From Camarhynchus parvulus (lineage: Eukaryota; Chordata; Aves; Passeriformes; Thraupidae), in assembly GCF_901933205.1 (NCBI RefSeq), contig NC_044584.1:11139001-11203000 (forward strand): a DNA stretch of 64,000 bases, in the 5' to 3' direction. The position numbers and the translations under genes are program-made. This document shows, in pieces, positions 49,301 through 63,924 of this stretch. The notes under the pieces are model-generated. The model did not search any database and had not been told where the DNA came from. It was given only the letters and a program-made list of their open reading frames with translations. How positions within the stretch are numbered: the stretch's first letter is position 1; every line of letters starts with the position of its first letter.

Positions 49301-52300
49301 AAACAGAGTGGCAAACCTCCATCATTCATTTTGTTATATTCTTTCCCCTTCTATGTCTCCCTGCCTCTCCCCAGTTTCAATTTCTAACAAAATTATGGCA
49401 AAATTCATGTCCTTTTCCATCACTTTGCCTACTCACTTCTAGCTAGAACTATCATTAGAATGAAAAATGCTTTCTTGCTTTTTCACTGTCTTTAATAATA
49501 GACAAGACTAATTATTTATTTTGCCACAGATTAATTTGCAGCCAGAATACAATGAAGATACAGGGCATGCCATCTTGCCAAAAAGAGAGAGTTACAGTAA
49601 ACAGGATGATCACTTGATGTGGCCAGGGACAGGCCCACAATTTAAGGAAATTTTTATTACCCTTTCTTTTTTAATCTACCGTGACTACCAATTGATATGT
49701 AAAATGGATCCAAGATGTTTTTTACATTATTTCAGTTTGGATGTAGTCAGAAGAAAGAAGCTGAACCAAGTCACTGTTTTGTGAAGTTTAGAAAAATCTC
49801 GCCTGAGCCACAAGATGAAGATAAAGTACTGAGATGTCAGCTGAACTAGGAGATTCTGTTCTTTGCAAAATTAGATAACTGTAGGCTTCAATGAATTTTT
49901 AAGTGACTGAGTTGGGCCTACTTCAATACAGTTCTGCCTTTCTAGCCAGCTCTCCTGCACTTGCTGTTCCTCTGACTTTGGAAGTGGTTTATGACATTCT
50001 GTAAATAATTACCTGGAAAGCTAGTACTGGCAAAAAGTGCCTAGAATTCTGAGAAGTCTTCTCTTTAAAAGCTGATGTGTGAAAAACCACATTAAAAATC
50101 TATGCAAAATACCTATTCCTGCTGCACACCAAATTATTTCCACACCCTGTTCTAGACAGAAGTCTACAGGAAAACTTTCCTTTCAGAGGGTCCTTAGCAG
50201 GGACCTGAACTCACCCAGGACTTGCAGACTGCCCAGATTCTTAGAGATAAAATTCCCCCTTCCACAAAGGGACCAGCTCTGTGCCTGTCTTCTCCTCTCT
50301 GTTCAGGCTGTTCCTTGCCCAGCACAGCTAAAAGTGTTTTCTCCTTTTTTCATTTCAGAAGCACAGGTGACACCGGGCAGGGACCAAATCATCACATGCA
50401 CAGTGAAAAGGAGAGGAAGCATTTTCTCAACAGGAGATAGCAGCTGCATTATTTACCAAGACTTAACCAACACCCTGAGAGGGGAATGACCATAAGTCAA
50501 GGAAAAAACATCACTTTTCAGAAGCCAGGTCATGCCTGGAGAAGTGCCACCTATAAAAAGGTTTTGCTCAGATGGTTGCAAGCCATGAATAATGTTCTGC
50601 ACACATCCAAGCCTTTGTGAAATCGAGACCTGAATAACTTCAGAAAAGCAGATTGAAACAACCCCTGTACTATTGATGTGTCACACAATGCTGAGTACCT
50701 TTTAAGGTGTTCTTATTTTCCACCAGCATCCTAGGAAAATACATTTACTACTCATTTATGAGAGCAGAATCATGGGTTTATTCAGAAGATTAGTGGCATT
50801 TCAGTATATTACCAAATCCGTGTTCCCACCAGATCAAACATACCACACTTTAGATTGGCATTTAATACAGATATTTGTAGCCTGCAGGAATAATAAATGA
50901 AACTAATTAAGTTTAATAATTCAAGAGAACTTGGCATGCCTGATTGTTACATAAAGGCTAATTATCTTTCTCCTTTTCTTCCAGATCTCCTCTCCTCCCC
51001 TCACCAAATTAATCTGGAGACTTCATAAAATATGAAAATATTAAGAAAAAAGAATCATAATGGTAAATACTTTTAATACACAGAAAATGCCCTGCAACAG
51101 ATTTACAGCTGATGCAAACTTGACTAAAACCCTACAGATGTTTTAAAGAGTAATGTCTGTTTTTACAAGTAGTCAACTTAGTCATAAAGGAGATTTATTT
51201 TGTTATATATCCTCTCATCACAATAACAGGACCCAAAAATTGTCCTAGGCAGACCTTACTAAATCCAAGTCATCAGCAACACTCCAGCAGAGATCTCTGT
51301 ACCAATTATTTCACATGTGTTGGCACACAGTAACTTTTATTGAAGATCTACTTCATTCAGCAGTGAAATATTTAAAAGCACTAGAAATTTCTAGAAAATT
51401 ACTTCTCTCTTTTTTTCCCACATTTACCCGACAGGGTCAATCAAAACACAAGTCTGAAGTAAATGTTTGAAACCTTAATAGTGTCTTAGGCTGAGAGAAA
51501 AACAATTTGTCAGTTAAGAGGAGATAAAATTGAGAGGAGGCTTTATCAGAAGCACTGGACTCACGAAGGGAAGTTTATGTGAAAAGAGTTTGCCCTGGAT
51601 ACAAAATACTCAGTGTGAAGCACTCCAGATCAGCAGGCACCCACACAGAAAGCAATATACAGGGTGTTTCATTCTCACACAGAAGGTACCACCAATTTAC
51701 AACAAAACCCAAACTCCAATCCCAGCTGCCTCTATTAATTTTCTTCCAAAATCCACTTCTAGCCAAAAGTCTTTTTCCAAGGTGAAGAACTAAAGAAAAT
51801 ACTTTTTCAAAGATGATTAATTTCATTTACAGTACAGTGAAAATCTTTAGAGCCAGAAGTTGACTTAGATTACCTTGCTAACTAATAAAGAGACCAGGTT
51901 TTTAATTAGGTTGCCTAAAGCTCATTCTCCCTTCATTATTTATGCTTCTTCCTTTGCACAGTGTAATTATTTCCAACAATATATATATATATATATATGT
52001 TACAAAAACCCCTACACACATATATATGTATACAGAGAGAACCCCATGCCAATAAGAAGCTTCCTCCTCCTGCACAGGCATTTCTGCTGAACAGTAACCA
52101 TGCAGAGAGTCCTGACACATGCAAACATCACTTTTCTTCAGGTCCCTCTTCTCCTGGGATATCTACAAGACACACCTAACAGCAGGGCTGCTGGGCAGTG
52201 TAACTATAACCATGGGGCTTCTTCTCATTGTGTACATCCATTTGACATTCATTTTTGACTGGAAACTCTTTTTGTTTTCTCTTTCAGTGCCCAGCAATAC

Positions 52301-53500
52301 GGGGCCTTGACCAGCAGTGATGGATTCTCAGCAGCATCATGAAAGGCACCATTTTTTTGTGTGTAAAACATGTACAAGATTTACCTGATAGAACAGCACT
52401 GAACAGGGCTGGCTCCCACACTGCTGAAATGTTTGAAATTGCTGGAAGGGTGTGTTTCATGCGTCCATAGTGTGGGATGTGCAGAGAGCTGCATAAAGGC
52501 TGTGAATTATTTACAATTTCAGCATTATTCATTGCATTATTACTTTGCTCACCAAGTCCCATGTCTCCTCATTTACCATGCCCATCAGGGAGGCTGTGCT
52601 AAGGCAGCAAACATCACCCAGAGCCTGGGCTAAGCTCACATCTCACCCAGGGCTGGAAGCACAGCAGCTCTGGGGGAAACTCTGCAGTGGCAGAGGTGCC
52701 AGAGCCAAGCAGCCCTTCTTGAACCTTGGGCTGTCATTGTTTTCATTGTTTTCAGGCAGAGATGGCCACTGAATACAGGCAAGAAGAATGCAAGCCTACA
52801 GGCCACTAAAATTTACTTTCCAGGCTAAAAGGAGTTTGCCAAGCTTTCAACTGCTGCACCCACTGCTGAGACCACTGCAGAGGCTCCACACTCTCCACAA
52901 TATTTGATTTTGTGAGAATCTTTGGGACAGACTTTGTTGACTTCTGTATTTCACCTGTGCAGGTTTCTTCATTTTCCTCTGCTGTGCCCAGAGAGATCAT
53001 TTGAGGCCAGTAATCACCTACCCACAGCACATCCTCCTGCTATTGTACACTCTGCTTTTTCAAAGTTTAATAAACCACTGAAAAAAATGAGCATTCCTGC
53101 TCAGTTGCATTGGGGTGTAATAAAGTTGTTTATTTTTTTTTCCCCAAGGGTTGAATTTATTCACTCTAGCACCCTGCCTATGCTGATATACTGCCACCAT
53201 TATTTGGGCACAGGGAAAAGAATGTTTGTGGTATTCTTAATTTGCATTGTAGCAGTCCTAAAAACCCTGTCATTGACCAAGCAATGCCTTTGGATCCTGA
53301 GAGCCCAGGAAGAGCAATTCTAGTCAATGGGCTCATAATCCAGTTTAAGAGGGAAATTTTTACTGCTTTTCTGTCTCTGGCTTGTGAAAAAAAAAAAAAA
53401 GCTTATTAGGCTCAGTACTTCCATGTACTTTTCATGCACAAATCAAAAAATCTGGTGCCAGTCCATTGAAAAAGAAAGACCAGGAAATATATATTAAACC
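46306..53500. other. Intergenic sequence, no gene found
   Basis: It contains a T run at about 46791-46805 and a TA microsatellite at about 51979-51998. The longest open frame (136 codons, 50079-50489) is Ser/Pro/Cys-rich with no recognisable domain. Confidence 0.5.
51979..51998. repeat. (TA)n microsatellite
   Basis: About ten TA steps, followed after 20 bases by a second short TA stretch near 52019-52028. Confidence 0.85.
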
Positions 53501-53504
53501 ATCA

Positions 53505-53680
53505 GCACCACCAAAAAATAATAATAGAAAAAACTACCAAAACCCCAAAACCAAGAAAACACCAAAAACACCAAAAAAAAAAAAAAAAAAAAACCCACTA
53601 AAAAAAACCCCTAAAAAAACCCCAAAAAACCAACAAAAATAATCAACCTAACCAACCTAACAACCAAAAACCAAGAAGTG
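53505..53680. repeat. A/C low-complexity tract
   Basis: The tract is A-rich with interspersed CC and CCC (AAAAACCCC-type steps), including an uninterrupted A run at about 53573-53593. On the other strand it would be a T/G-rich tract with G runs. It has no clear unit length. Confidence 0.85.
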
Positions 53681-56600
53681 AAACCATAATTTCTTTTTGC
53701 TTTAAAGCACATGAAAGGGGTAGTAGAAGGCACCCAGGCTGTTAAAGTACCTTATAGATATGTGGCCCAGCAGAAATGCAGGGGGTCAGTTTTCTGCTCA
53801 GCCAGGCACGGTCCTGCTGCAGGAGCAAGGACACTGCCAGGGGCCTTTTCTTTGCACCACAAATGCAGAGAGAGCTCAGGACAGACAACCCCACAACCCA
53901 GGCATGGCCACAGTGAAAAATGCACTTGGTGGCTTTGCTTTGTCCCTGCAATGCGTGCCCAGGGAGGCACGCAGCATCCTCCTGGCTCTGGATATCTACA
54001 GTAAAGACGTCCGGGCCACAGGCACAGGAATAAATTAGTTCAGGTATAAATTAGTAAAGATCCTGCCTTGATGCAGGGACCTCTTTTCTGTTCAGATCAG
54101 CATATTTCAGTTAACTGTGAGCAAAACTGGACAACAGAGAGGTCGGGCTGGGATGGCAGCACTGACACACTGTCTGCAGGAAATGCAGGGAATTGCTGCA
54201 GGTCTCCCTGCTTCACTCAAGAGAGCTTTTCCCCCATTGTGTTTGTAAGATTTAAATACCCTAACTCCCCAAAAGATTCTTGTTAACTTGTTACTTGTCT
54301 CTGATATGAAGTTTCCCTGCTCGAAGTGGGTCAGCTCTTCATGCAGAAGATTTTGTTTCTATAGGGAATTACTCAGCAGAATTTTGGAATTTTGGATTAT
54401 CAACAGAATTATGGCACACTCAGACTTTCCCTTGCTGATTTTATAATAAGAAGAGCTCTTGCCCTTCTTTTGACAGCTTTGTCCATTTGGCTAGTGGATC
54501 CTCAAACATTTGAATTTTGCATTCCTAGAAGTCTGGTATTCAAGCCCTCAAAATACATCATCATCCCCAGGAAAAATGGAATGTATTTGTGAGACAGCAA
54601 CAAGAACCTTCTCTACTTAAGTCTGATATGCTGAAGCACTAATTCTTGTTACACCTACTTGCAACCAGCAGACTTCAGAAGAAGAGACATGGGAACAGTT
54701 AACATGTAAGTTATGATAATTCCAGATTTATTTCACTCATGAGCTGGTGATGACCAGTGAGCCTTTCCTTCCTTCCTGAGCAGAGATAAGTAATACAGAA
54801 AAAAAAAAATACACACGTGGTTTTAAAGCAGGGAAGAGGTACTGGCACTCCTGAACTCTGTGGATGTTCAGCGCACAGAATGTTGTTGCCTACCATGCAC
54901 TCAGTCATGTGCCTGCAGTGCTCCTGGCAATGATTATAATAGCCCACAGTTGATTTACATGTTGCATTTTAAGCACTAGAGACGAGAATAAAGCTGCCTG
55001 AAGGTTTGAATCCTTTTGAAAACCCTGTATATCATGTTAGGGGAGCTAGATGAACAGTTCTCTGACAATGCAACAGCAGGAGGAAAGCTCCCTCCAGTAC
55101 TTCTGCAGCATCTCTTCCATACATCAATGACTAATTTGGACTACTAGAACTTCACTTAGCCCATACAGCTGAATTGAGAAGAAGAATTATGCCATTGTGA
55201 CTGTACAAGGGCCTATTCCATGCTTATTGCAGAAATAAGTGCCTTTTAAATATATACATATTGGTGAATCCAGCTTAGGCATGAGGAATGCTGATATACT
55301 CAGTATATCAGTACTCCTCAGCCAACAACAGGACAGATTCCAGCAGTGTTACTGATCTGGGTTTGGCAGTCTGTTCCTCCAGTGGGGCTGCTGTGGGAAG
55401 TGTGCACTGCTTGGTACAAGTGAGACTACCCAGAACCTAACCCTGCATTAGTGATTCACCCAGGAAATGTCATGAAGCACCATCCTTTAAAACCTCAAAG
55501 GCATATTCAAAAGTAAATACCTATGCAGAGTTACAGGTATGATCCTGCCAGAAAGGTTTCACCCAAGGATAGATCATTTGTAATGTCTGGTTAACTTTAA
55601 ACACATGTTAAAGAAACCAGCGAGAAATCAATGCCATCCTTTAAACAGATGCTTCTGTCCAGCAAGTCCATTGGATCAGAGGTCAATATTTACCAAAATG
55701 CATGTTATTACTTAACAACTCACCAGGGAAAAAAATTTAATTCAATATCTCCCCATGCAAATTTTAATCACTTTTCAATGTCAAACCTTTAATTAGGCTG
55801 TTCCTAGGAAGCTGTGTAACCAGGCCATTAGCAAGGCAGCCATAGAACAAAACTCTATTAGGAAAGTGACACTTTCACTTCAGCAGGCTCATACACCAGT
55901 GTAGTTAATCTGAATCAGATTCTAAGCAAAACCAAGAAACTACTGCAACAGTGAATGCCCTCAGAACTGTAATTTGTACACATATGAACCAGTAAAACTG
56001 TACAGAAATGCCAAAGAGAAAGTCTAAGTTTACTAAAAAGAAAATGTGACACTATGTCATTTTTGCTACTGTTATGAAATTTGTGTCAGAAGCAGCACTT
56101 CCTTCATTTGCATCCACCACAGGGAAATAGACATTTCTTCATTTTATTTAGGAGAGCACTGGGACAACTTGTGGAGGAATGAACTTGCAGTACTGAAACA
56201 CAGTACTGAGCACATGAACCACAATAACAATTGCTTACACCAATTACAGGGTTCACAGGAAAGGAACTGGACTCCTCCAAAACACACGAGCTTGTAGTAC
56301 CTAACAATAAATCTAACCATTATTTGAAATAATGCTGTCCTCTTGGGTATTGGGAACTTCTGCCCTGGTACCTCTTTCTTCAGACACACTTGTGCATTCT
56401 CCAGGGTTCAAGTTGGATTGCAGAGAATTGAAGCTGAATACACCCTCACAAGGGCATGGCAAAGCAAGAAAGACAAGCGAGGAGAACAGGGAGGAAAAGA
56501 AAAAAAATACCATTATAATCAAGTTATAAAAGGGTGAGCAGAAAATAGATTTTTAACAGTAAGTGGAGAAGCAAGAAAGCTATAGCTAGAGATTAAAAGA

Positions 56601-59600
56601 GGACAGTGGCTAGACCTTGATGACTTGAAGAGAGTTTCTTTGAAGAGCCTGAATTGAAACAAAAGCTCCTCCATTTGTATTAGTAATGGAACAATAATCA
56701 ACCCTCTGGGCAAAATATGGGAGCAAGGCACATCAGAGCTCAAGTGCAAGATGTCAAAATTTTATGCTCAGTCTTAGAAGTGAAATGTTTTTATCTGAGG
56801 AGGTTATTGTAAACAGTTTTATTTTAGGAGCTGCCCTTTGAGAAGCTACTACACAAAAATGCACACAGAAGAAAGCAAGATGCTTTTCTCTATTTGAACT
56901 TTGCCTTAACAGAAAAAATGCTGTTTGCTATTTATAAAAATATCTGAGAGCTGGCAGCTCTTAAAGCATGTCCCCATACTTAAATGCTTTTATAGTTTCA
57001 AAAATCTCAAATAATCAAGTGATGCTCATATGAAACTCATGAAGAGCTGGTGAGTCCCTTACTGTAAAGCTCTAAGTGCAGCCCAGGAGAGCTCATCTTT
57101 GCTTTATACATTTAAAAATATGGATGAGTTCAATTCCAATTTTAACATCCATGGTCAAAGCAGTCTATGAACCTCTCATGCACCAGAAGAAATAGTCTCC
57201 ATGAATCTTCCATCTCCATAAGCAATAAAATACATCTTAGTTGTTAATACTTACCGCTTAAAATGGCAATGTGGAAATTGCCAAGTGGCAGAAGTGCAGA
57301 GACATTAGACAACAGGGTGCAGTGAACTTTGTGGGACATGGCAATTGTCATTTTTAGGAGTATTAACTTTCACAAGCATCAGAGCTCTGCTGTGCCTTTG
57401 TGTTTGGTACAATGAACTAGTTCTCACTAAGGATAGCCACACAGAACATTTACCCAAGTTCATCTTAGCTCTTTATGTGACTCCAGCTTAGAAGCTGCTT
57501 GTACACAGCTCTGATACCCAAAAATCAACCCAAACCTAAACTCTCCCCATGTAATGATTGTTTTAAGCTCAGAAAACAGACTTCTGGAGCCCCACTCCCC
57601 TCTACTCCCCGTGTCTGATAACAAGTTCCCTGATGTGGCCCTGGGGTCTGTAACATAGGCTAAGGCACAGGCCTGGGGACACTTTCTGTAAAGCATCACC
57701 TGGAATGATTTTCCTCTTCAGCAGGTTATTTGACCAAGCTGAGCTGTATGACAGCAGAAATACTGTTCATGGATTTTTTCCCCCCACAGTATTTAATAAT
57801 TGATTCATTTTTCTACCATATAGGCTTACAAAAATGCTTCACCAGCAATTCCCTGCTTCCCCACAAGCTACTCTAACTCCAGCATCTTGATTTAGTCCAG
57901 CTAACTCCAGGAAATAAAACAGGAGCTAAACAACACTACCTTCAGCCATTTACATCCTGAAAATGCACAGTGGAACATGGAAAAGTTTCAGACTCCACGA
58001 TGGAAGTGGAGCAGTGCCACCAGATCCATCCAGGCTCTGCACTGCAGCCCAGGCAAGGCTGTCCCCAGCACACATCCCATGGATGACACTGATGGAAATT
58101 CTCCTGGGAGCACGTGCCAATGGAGACTTGTCAATTTGCTGTGCAGCTTGCGCTTGGCTTTTCTTCTCATGTGAGCAAAACAGCCAAAGGGGGAAAATCT
58201 GGCTGAGGAGATCCAGCAGCTACAGCTCAGCTTGGAGAGTTCTCCTCCAGCTGCACATCTGCTCCACAGGGACTGGCACTCTGCTGAGGGTTTGATGACC
58301 CTGAATATTAAAGAAGATTTCTCTACCCACCCAGGTAACCTTGCTGATGTACCTGAGTGATGATAGTGTTCTACCCTTGAAAGTTCTCCTCCCAGAAAGG
58401 TCTCACTTGCTCCAAAGGAGGAGAGTCATAAATTCAGTGATGTCCTCAGCATGTACAGATCCTGGCTGAGGTGTAATTTTACTGCCATGCATGAAGTTAC
58501 ATGAGAACTGATTCCCCCCAGTAAGTTAGATTTTAGCTCACTGTCTGCATCCTTGTTGCCTTTCAGAGGAGTGTGTGCAGTCAGCCACAAGGACAGACTC
58601 ACTGCTTGCTTGAACTCAAGCCCTGGGAGGTGCTCCCATGGTCAGGCAGAGCAGGCTCAAAGGCACAAGTTCACCTGGTGCCTTGGGAGGTTGGAAGTAT
58701 TTTTTCAGGGGGGTCAAAACACCACCATGGCATGCCCTGGCAGGCAGGCAAAGCCTCCAGCCTGCCACAGAAAGGCAGAGATTTCAGCTATTCCTGCATA
58801 TAAGCTGTAGAAAAATAGCCTCTGGGTTAGAGGCCTCTGTAGCTCTTGCTGATCCAAAGGATCTAAATGAATTTGGTGGGAATGCTCCTGAGAATCACTG
58901 ATTTTTAGGTTTTTTTTTCTTTAAAGAGTACAAAGATTGTCTTTCCAGAAGCTTTTTCCTTGTTGTTTGCGAGGTTTGGTGTGCCCTTGGCTTCTTGTGA
59001 TCAGTGGGACATTCAGCAGCGAGCACTCTGAGATTCATCAATATTTTCGAGGGTAGGAGAGAACTTCACTCCTTTTGAGTACCACTCAGACAAAGATGAA
59101 AAGCTTGTGAGGGTGCCAATTATATAACCTGGCTGAGCCATCTTGCCAGTGAAAAGCTTTGCAGGATGCATTCTGACTTCACAAGATGGAAATCCAGCTT
59201 TTATTCAAGTAGTTTGATTTGGTGACTTTGCTGTTTAATCCATGCAGCCCCAGTGATCAGTCAGAAGCAGTAACTGAAAAGAGGGTGGCTCAAATTAATT
59301 CTACCAGGATTTCACAGTGTTTACTATTTTCTGTCTCTCTGGCAGCATGCCAGCGGGACAAGAGCTCAAGACAACAGTTGATGTGTTCTGCACTGGAGAC
59401 AGCATATTCTTACACTGCAGGACAGAGCCTTAAGCTGAGCTGCTGGATGAGCCCCAAGTGGGTTCCCACAGTGCAGTGGGCAGATCTGGCCTGAAAGTTG
59501 CACAGCCACATTTGTGCTGAATTAAATCCAGATCAGTAAAACCTGTCTCCTGGCTTATTACTGTGGGCAAGGCACCAAGCTATGTACAGCCAATACTATT

Positions 59601-62600
59601 TTCCATCCTGAAGTGGCCTGTGTGCAGCTGACTGTGTCACTCAGAGACAGCATTTCTCCTCTCCCCAGTCTGTGCATATGTGGACTTTTATTATTAAAGT
59701 GCCTTGGACTGCCAGGCCTTTGGGACAGGGCCAGTCTTTTTCTTACAGGGCTGGGTGGTACCTTCCATCTTCTGTCTCACACACATGCACAAGTGCTCCT
59801 GCAGTCAATAAAGAGCAGCTCTGCCTTGTGCAGCAGGACTGAGCAATAGAACTGCCGCTCTGGTGGAAACTGAGAGAAAAATATCATCAAAATGTATGAT
59901 GGAAATGAAGGAAAATCAGTGCAGAGCTTATTAGCCAAGTTGCATACACGCTTAAAAAATGTATCAGCCTAGACCTGGAAATTTATGTTCAAAGCCACGA
60001 ATTCAGAGTTAATTTATTATGCAGTAGATTTCCAGCTCCACTGAGCTAATGGGATTTGTTACTCTGTTAAATAGGCTTTTCCCTCAGAGCACCTTGTTTC
60101 ATTAGACCATTTAACAAAGGTTTGGGAGAATGAGATGTGTAAACACAGCACAGCCATGCCAGCTGCCTCTCTGTTTTGCCCACTAAAATGCTAATTCCTC
60201 TTACAGACTATGGGTGCACAGGTACTGCACTCTATGCAGGAGGCATGAGGATTTCACTTTATTGAAAGCTAAAGAGAAAGTGCAGAAAATGTCTCAGATT
60301 TCTTGAGAGAAGACTTTTCCTGGTGTGTTTAGGGTTAAAAATTGGAACAATCTTCCTGGCACTAACAGTGTTGATGACGGGTTCTCCAGGAGCCAACTAG
60401 CACTTTGTGAAATGGCAGCTGTAAACAGAACTGTCTATAATTAATAACGCTTTAATTAATAGCAGGACTAAGTGGACCAGACAAAATCAAGCCCGTGAGA
60501 GTCTCTGTTTCCTGCAAAGTATCAACAGAGAAAAAAAATACAATAAAAGGAAGGTGAAAGATCAAGCTCTGTTTCATGGAAGTGAAACAAAGTCATGAAA
60601 GAAGCACATGAGGCTGGCAACAGCCCCAGGAGTGAGCCTGAGCCCTGCTTGTTCATTCAACACCCAAATGAAACTCCTTTTCTGACATTCCTCACAGCAT
60701 CCTACCCCAGTGTGCCCAAACTCCATGCTGTTCTTCACAATATCCATATTTCTGATGAGAAAGGACATTCTTTCACTCCAGGGATAACCGGAACATTAAT
60801 TTTCTATCAACTTTAAGTTTTTAAAATGAGAGCTCTTTGCCATTCTGATCAGCAAGTTGAGAGCAAATGCTATAACCTTTTGTAAAGCAATGCATCCATT
60901 AAGGAGACATTCTGCACCTTTTCAGGATGCAGTCTTACACTACACGACTGACTGATCTCCATATTACCAGTGTTTACAATAATTCAATTTTCAGTTATAA
61001 TATTTTGATTTTTCCCAAGGAAAACTTAAAAGTAATTCCAGCAGCTATTAGGCATTGTCAGTGAAACTCCATTCATGATGAAAAGAATAAACCTGACAAA
61101 ACTGTCAAGGAAACCAGGAAAGTCAATGTCTGCATTCCTGACAACATCAGGAATAACAAATCTATTTTTAAATGGCATGAGTTTTCTCCAGATATCCATT
61201 TTGTAACTAGTATAGAATAGAAATCTCGTTGAAAATAAAATTAATGCACAGAACAAAGACTGAAAAAATTAATAAAAGCTGTGGGACTTGAGAAGGAATG
61301 GTTTCTTTCTCTGTCACTTTTATTTGTGTGCGCATTCATGACTGTGTGTAAATCTAAATACATTCCCAAGCCTGAGGGCAATGCTGATTCAGAAACACAG
61401 AATAAAAACAAAAGAACCAATGGCCTGTTGAAATTAATGGCAAAACTCCCTTGACTTCAGCCGAGACAGAATTTTGCCCCAGATATTTGGGCCAAAGTTA
61501 CCAACAGCCAGGAGGTAGTAAATTTGAGCCTTGAAAACCAGTGAGCAGGAGGAAGAAAATGGCCTTTGGATTGCCCACCTGTAAAATCTTCTTGAAAATG
61601 CAGCAGAAAGCGTTCAAAACTTGCTTCCCTACTCCCATCCTTGCTTAAATGTGTTGCTGTTTCTTTCTCCACTACCTTAGGGGTTGTCCAAGCTCATTAA
61701 TTAGATGAGTTGGTCTGGAGTTGGGGGGGTAATTACATCTTCAACTTGATGTAGGGCAGGGCAGATAAGAATTTACTCTCAAGACCTCTCAGATGACTTC
61801 ACACTTTCCTTGTGTTAGGAGTGTGCAGTGGAGGGGAAGAGTGCAGACCAGTTCATGGTGTGCACATCCACGGATGGGACTGTGTATTCCCACATGGACA
61901 CAGCCCCAAGCTGCTCACCCTGAACTTTCTCACCTCCTCACACTCAGCCCTGCAGCTGCTGTGCTCAAAAGCAGAGAAGAACCATGGTTCCTCATTTCCA
62001 GATGGAGGCGCTGAAAGAAAAAAGAGAGGCTGTAGCTCAGCATCCTGTGTGTATTTACACGGATTTCAGAGAAATCTGGGTTAGAGAAATCACAGGTTGG
62101 ACCACGACCTCAGAGGTGCCAGGAGTGGGGGAGGCTGGGAGGCACAGCCATTCTCTTGATCCTGGGAGTGGGTTCTCCAGGGGACAGTGAGGATGGTGAT
62201 GTTTCAATTATTAAACTGTTCTTAAATCCACCCATGAGTTTTACTTCTTCCACACCCAGTTCTCCTCCCTAGTGGGTGACAGGAAGCGCAAGAGAAGTGA
62301 GTGACTGCACAGTATTTGTCATCTGGGCATAATCCACAACAAGATTGATTCCTGAAAATTTTTTAGGTAAGAGGTGCACTTTTTGTACATTTTTCTGGGT
62401 GGATGGATGGCACAGACTTAGCCAAACAGAACAAAGAGCTAATAAATATATAAGATTACATTATGCAATTACAACAAACACTCCTAACTGTAATATTGAA
62501 ATTATCAATAGGATACTATGGAGGTGTTTGAGAACACAACATGTTTACCCCAATGAGACAAAAATGGACCAACACACATTTATGCCAGCTAGAAACAGAG

Positions 62601-63924
62601 CTGGTTTTGGTTCAGCTTGTGTGAATCAGCCCAGCTCAAGCTCTCATCCATCCTGTGCACACCCTGGCCGCAGCTCCCTCCTTCTGCTGGGCACTGGGAG
62701 TGAAGACAAAGCTGCTCCCACTTCCAGGGAACTTCCAACATATTACAGGCTCCCATTTCCAAGATCTGCACACACCTTACACTTCTGCTTTCCTCTCCTC
62801 CATCCTATTATGGTGCAAACATATCTCTTCCCTCAAACCCAAGTTTAGTGGGAGAGGTTTAACTTCCATGAAAACACTCCACATACAGTGTGACACAAAC
62901 TGCATGTATGGATTTCATCACCACTAGTGGCTGGTCTTGCTACAGAGCAGACAAAACAGTAAAATTAAAAATTGCTCAGTTTTAAAACAACAACAACAAA
63001 TATCCCCACAGCATTTAAAATCCAAAAGTTTATCACTGAAAAGTGAGCATTTCCAAGCACAGGCAGCAATCACAGTGTGTCTCAGGGAAATGTGATGTAC
63101 CTCCCTTCTCCCATGCACACAAAGTGAGAGCTCTGCCCCCACTGCCAAAGCGTTTTGGTGACAGCAGAAGCTGGTGAGTCCTTGGGGTAACACCCAGCCT
63201 GAGTGAAACTGAGAGGCACAGGCTCTGACCTCCAGCAATGTCTCTAATTGAGAAAGCCTGATACTGGGAAGTGGAAAGAATTGTTTTGTTTGCAAGAAAA
63301 AGACAATTCTGGCTGTCTCTCCTGAAAGAGGAGTATGTCTGCACATCTCTGCATCTGGCAGAATAAGCTGAACCAAGAGCAGTGTTCGTAAGATAATTGA
63401 AATTTGGTTACAGGCAGAGACAGACAAAGGTTAAAGACAGAATTTTAACAATATGTTGTACTTCACATACAAAACCAGGTGTGACACCCTGGCATCTGCT
63501 CACAGCGATCTCTGTCTCCTCCCAGACTGAGCCTGAACCCAACGGAACCAAACCCTGTAAATGTGTTCCTGCTAAAAGCACAGGAGAGAGCTGCAGCTAC
63601 AGGATTTCCATCAGTTAATCACACATTTGCTCTGTGCTGACCCACGTTAAAACCACCTTGGGATATGCAGGAAATTATTTTAGTTCTAGACTGCTATCAA
63701 ATGAAAAAAGAAAGGTTAAATGAAAATTTGAGCCCCCTTTTTGCTTGTGCAAAATTGTCATTACCCAGCTGAAGAGACAAAATTATCAAGCACCAGTTAC
63801 GAGTTCACTTCTAACTAATGGAAAAGGTCTAAGGTTGGAAGTTTTAGTGTTGATTCCCCTTAAAACTTGAGGGCAATGGCTTTTCAAATGTTGCAGAATT
63901 CCTATGACTGTGGATGATTAAAAT
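53681..63924. other. Intergenic sequence, no gene found
   Basis: No supported exon, RNA gene or dispersed repeat. A small imperfect hairpin lies at 55283-55319. An exon-like piece at about 63526-63618 begins after CTCCTCCCAG and runs 30 codons to a stop (Cys-containing, one N-G-T sequon) but matches no family I know. Confidence 0.5.
55283..55319. repeat. Short hairpin, 10-bp perfect stem within an 18-bp imperfect one
   Basis: CTGATATACT (55291-55300) pairs with AGTATATCAG (55302-55311) around one base. After a 3-base mismatch the outer GAGGA/TCCTC continues the stem. Confidence 0.75.

Noticed and set aside
62345..62848. 167-codon plus-strand frame
   Set aside because: No domain, no repeat, no flanking splice or promoter logic; length is within what this amount of DNA gives by chance.
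63526..63618. Exon-like piece after a good acceptor, 30 codons to a stop, with cysteines and a sequon
   Set aside because: No upstream partner exon and no family resemblance; acceptor-like sites of this quality are common in introns and intergenic DNA.
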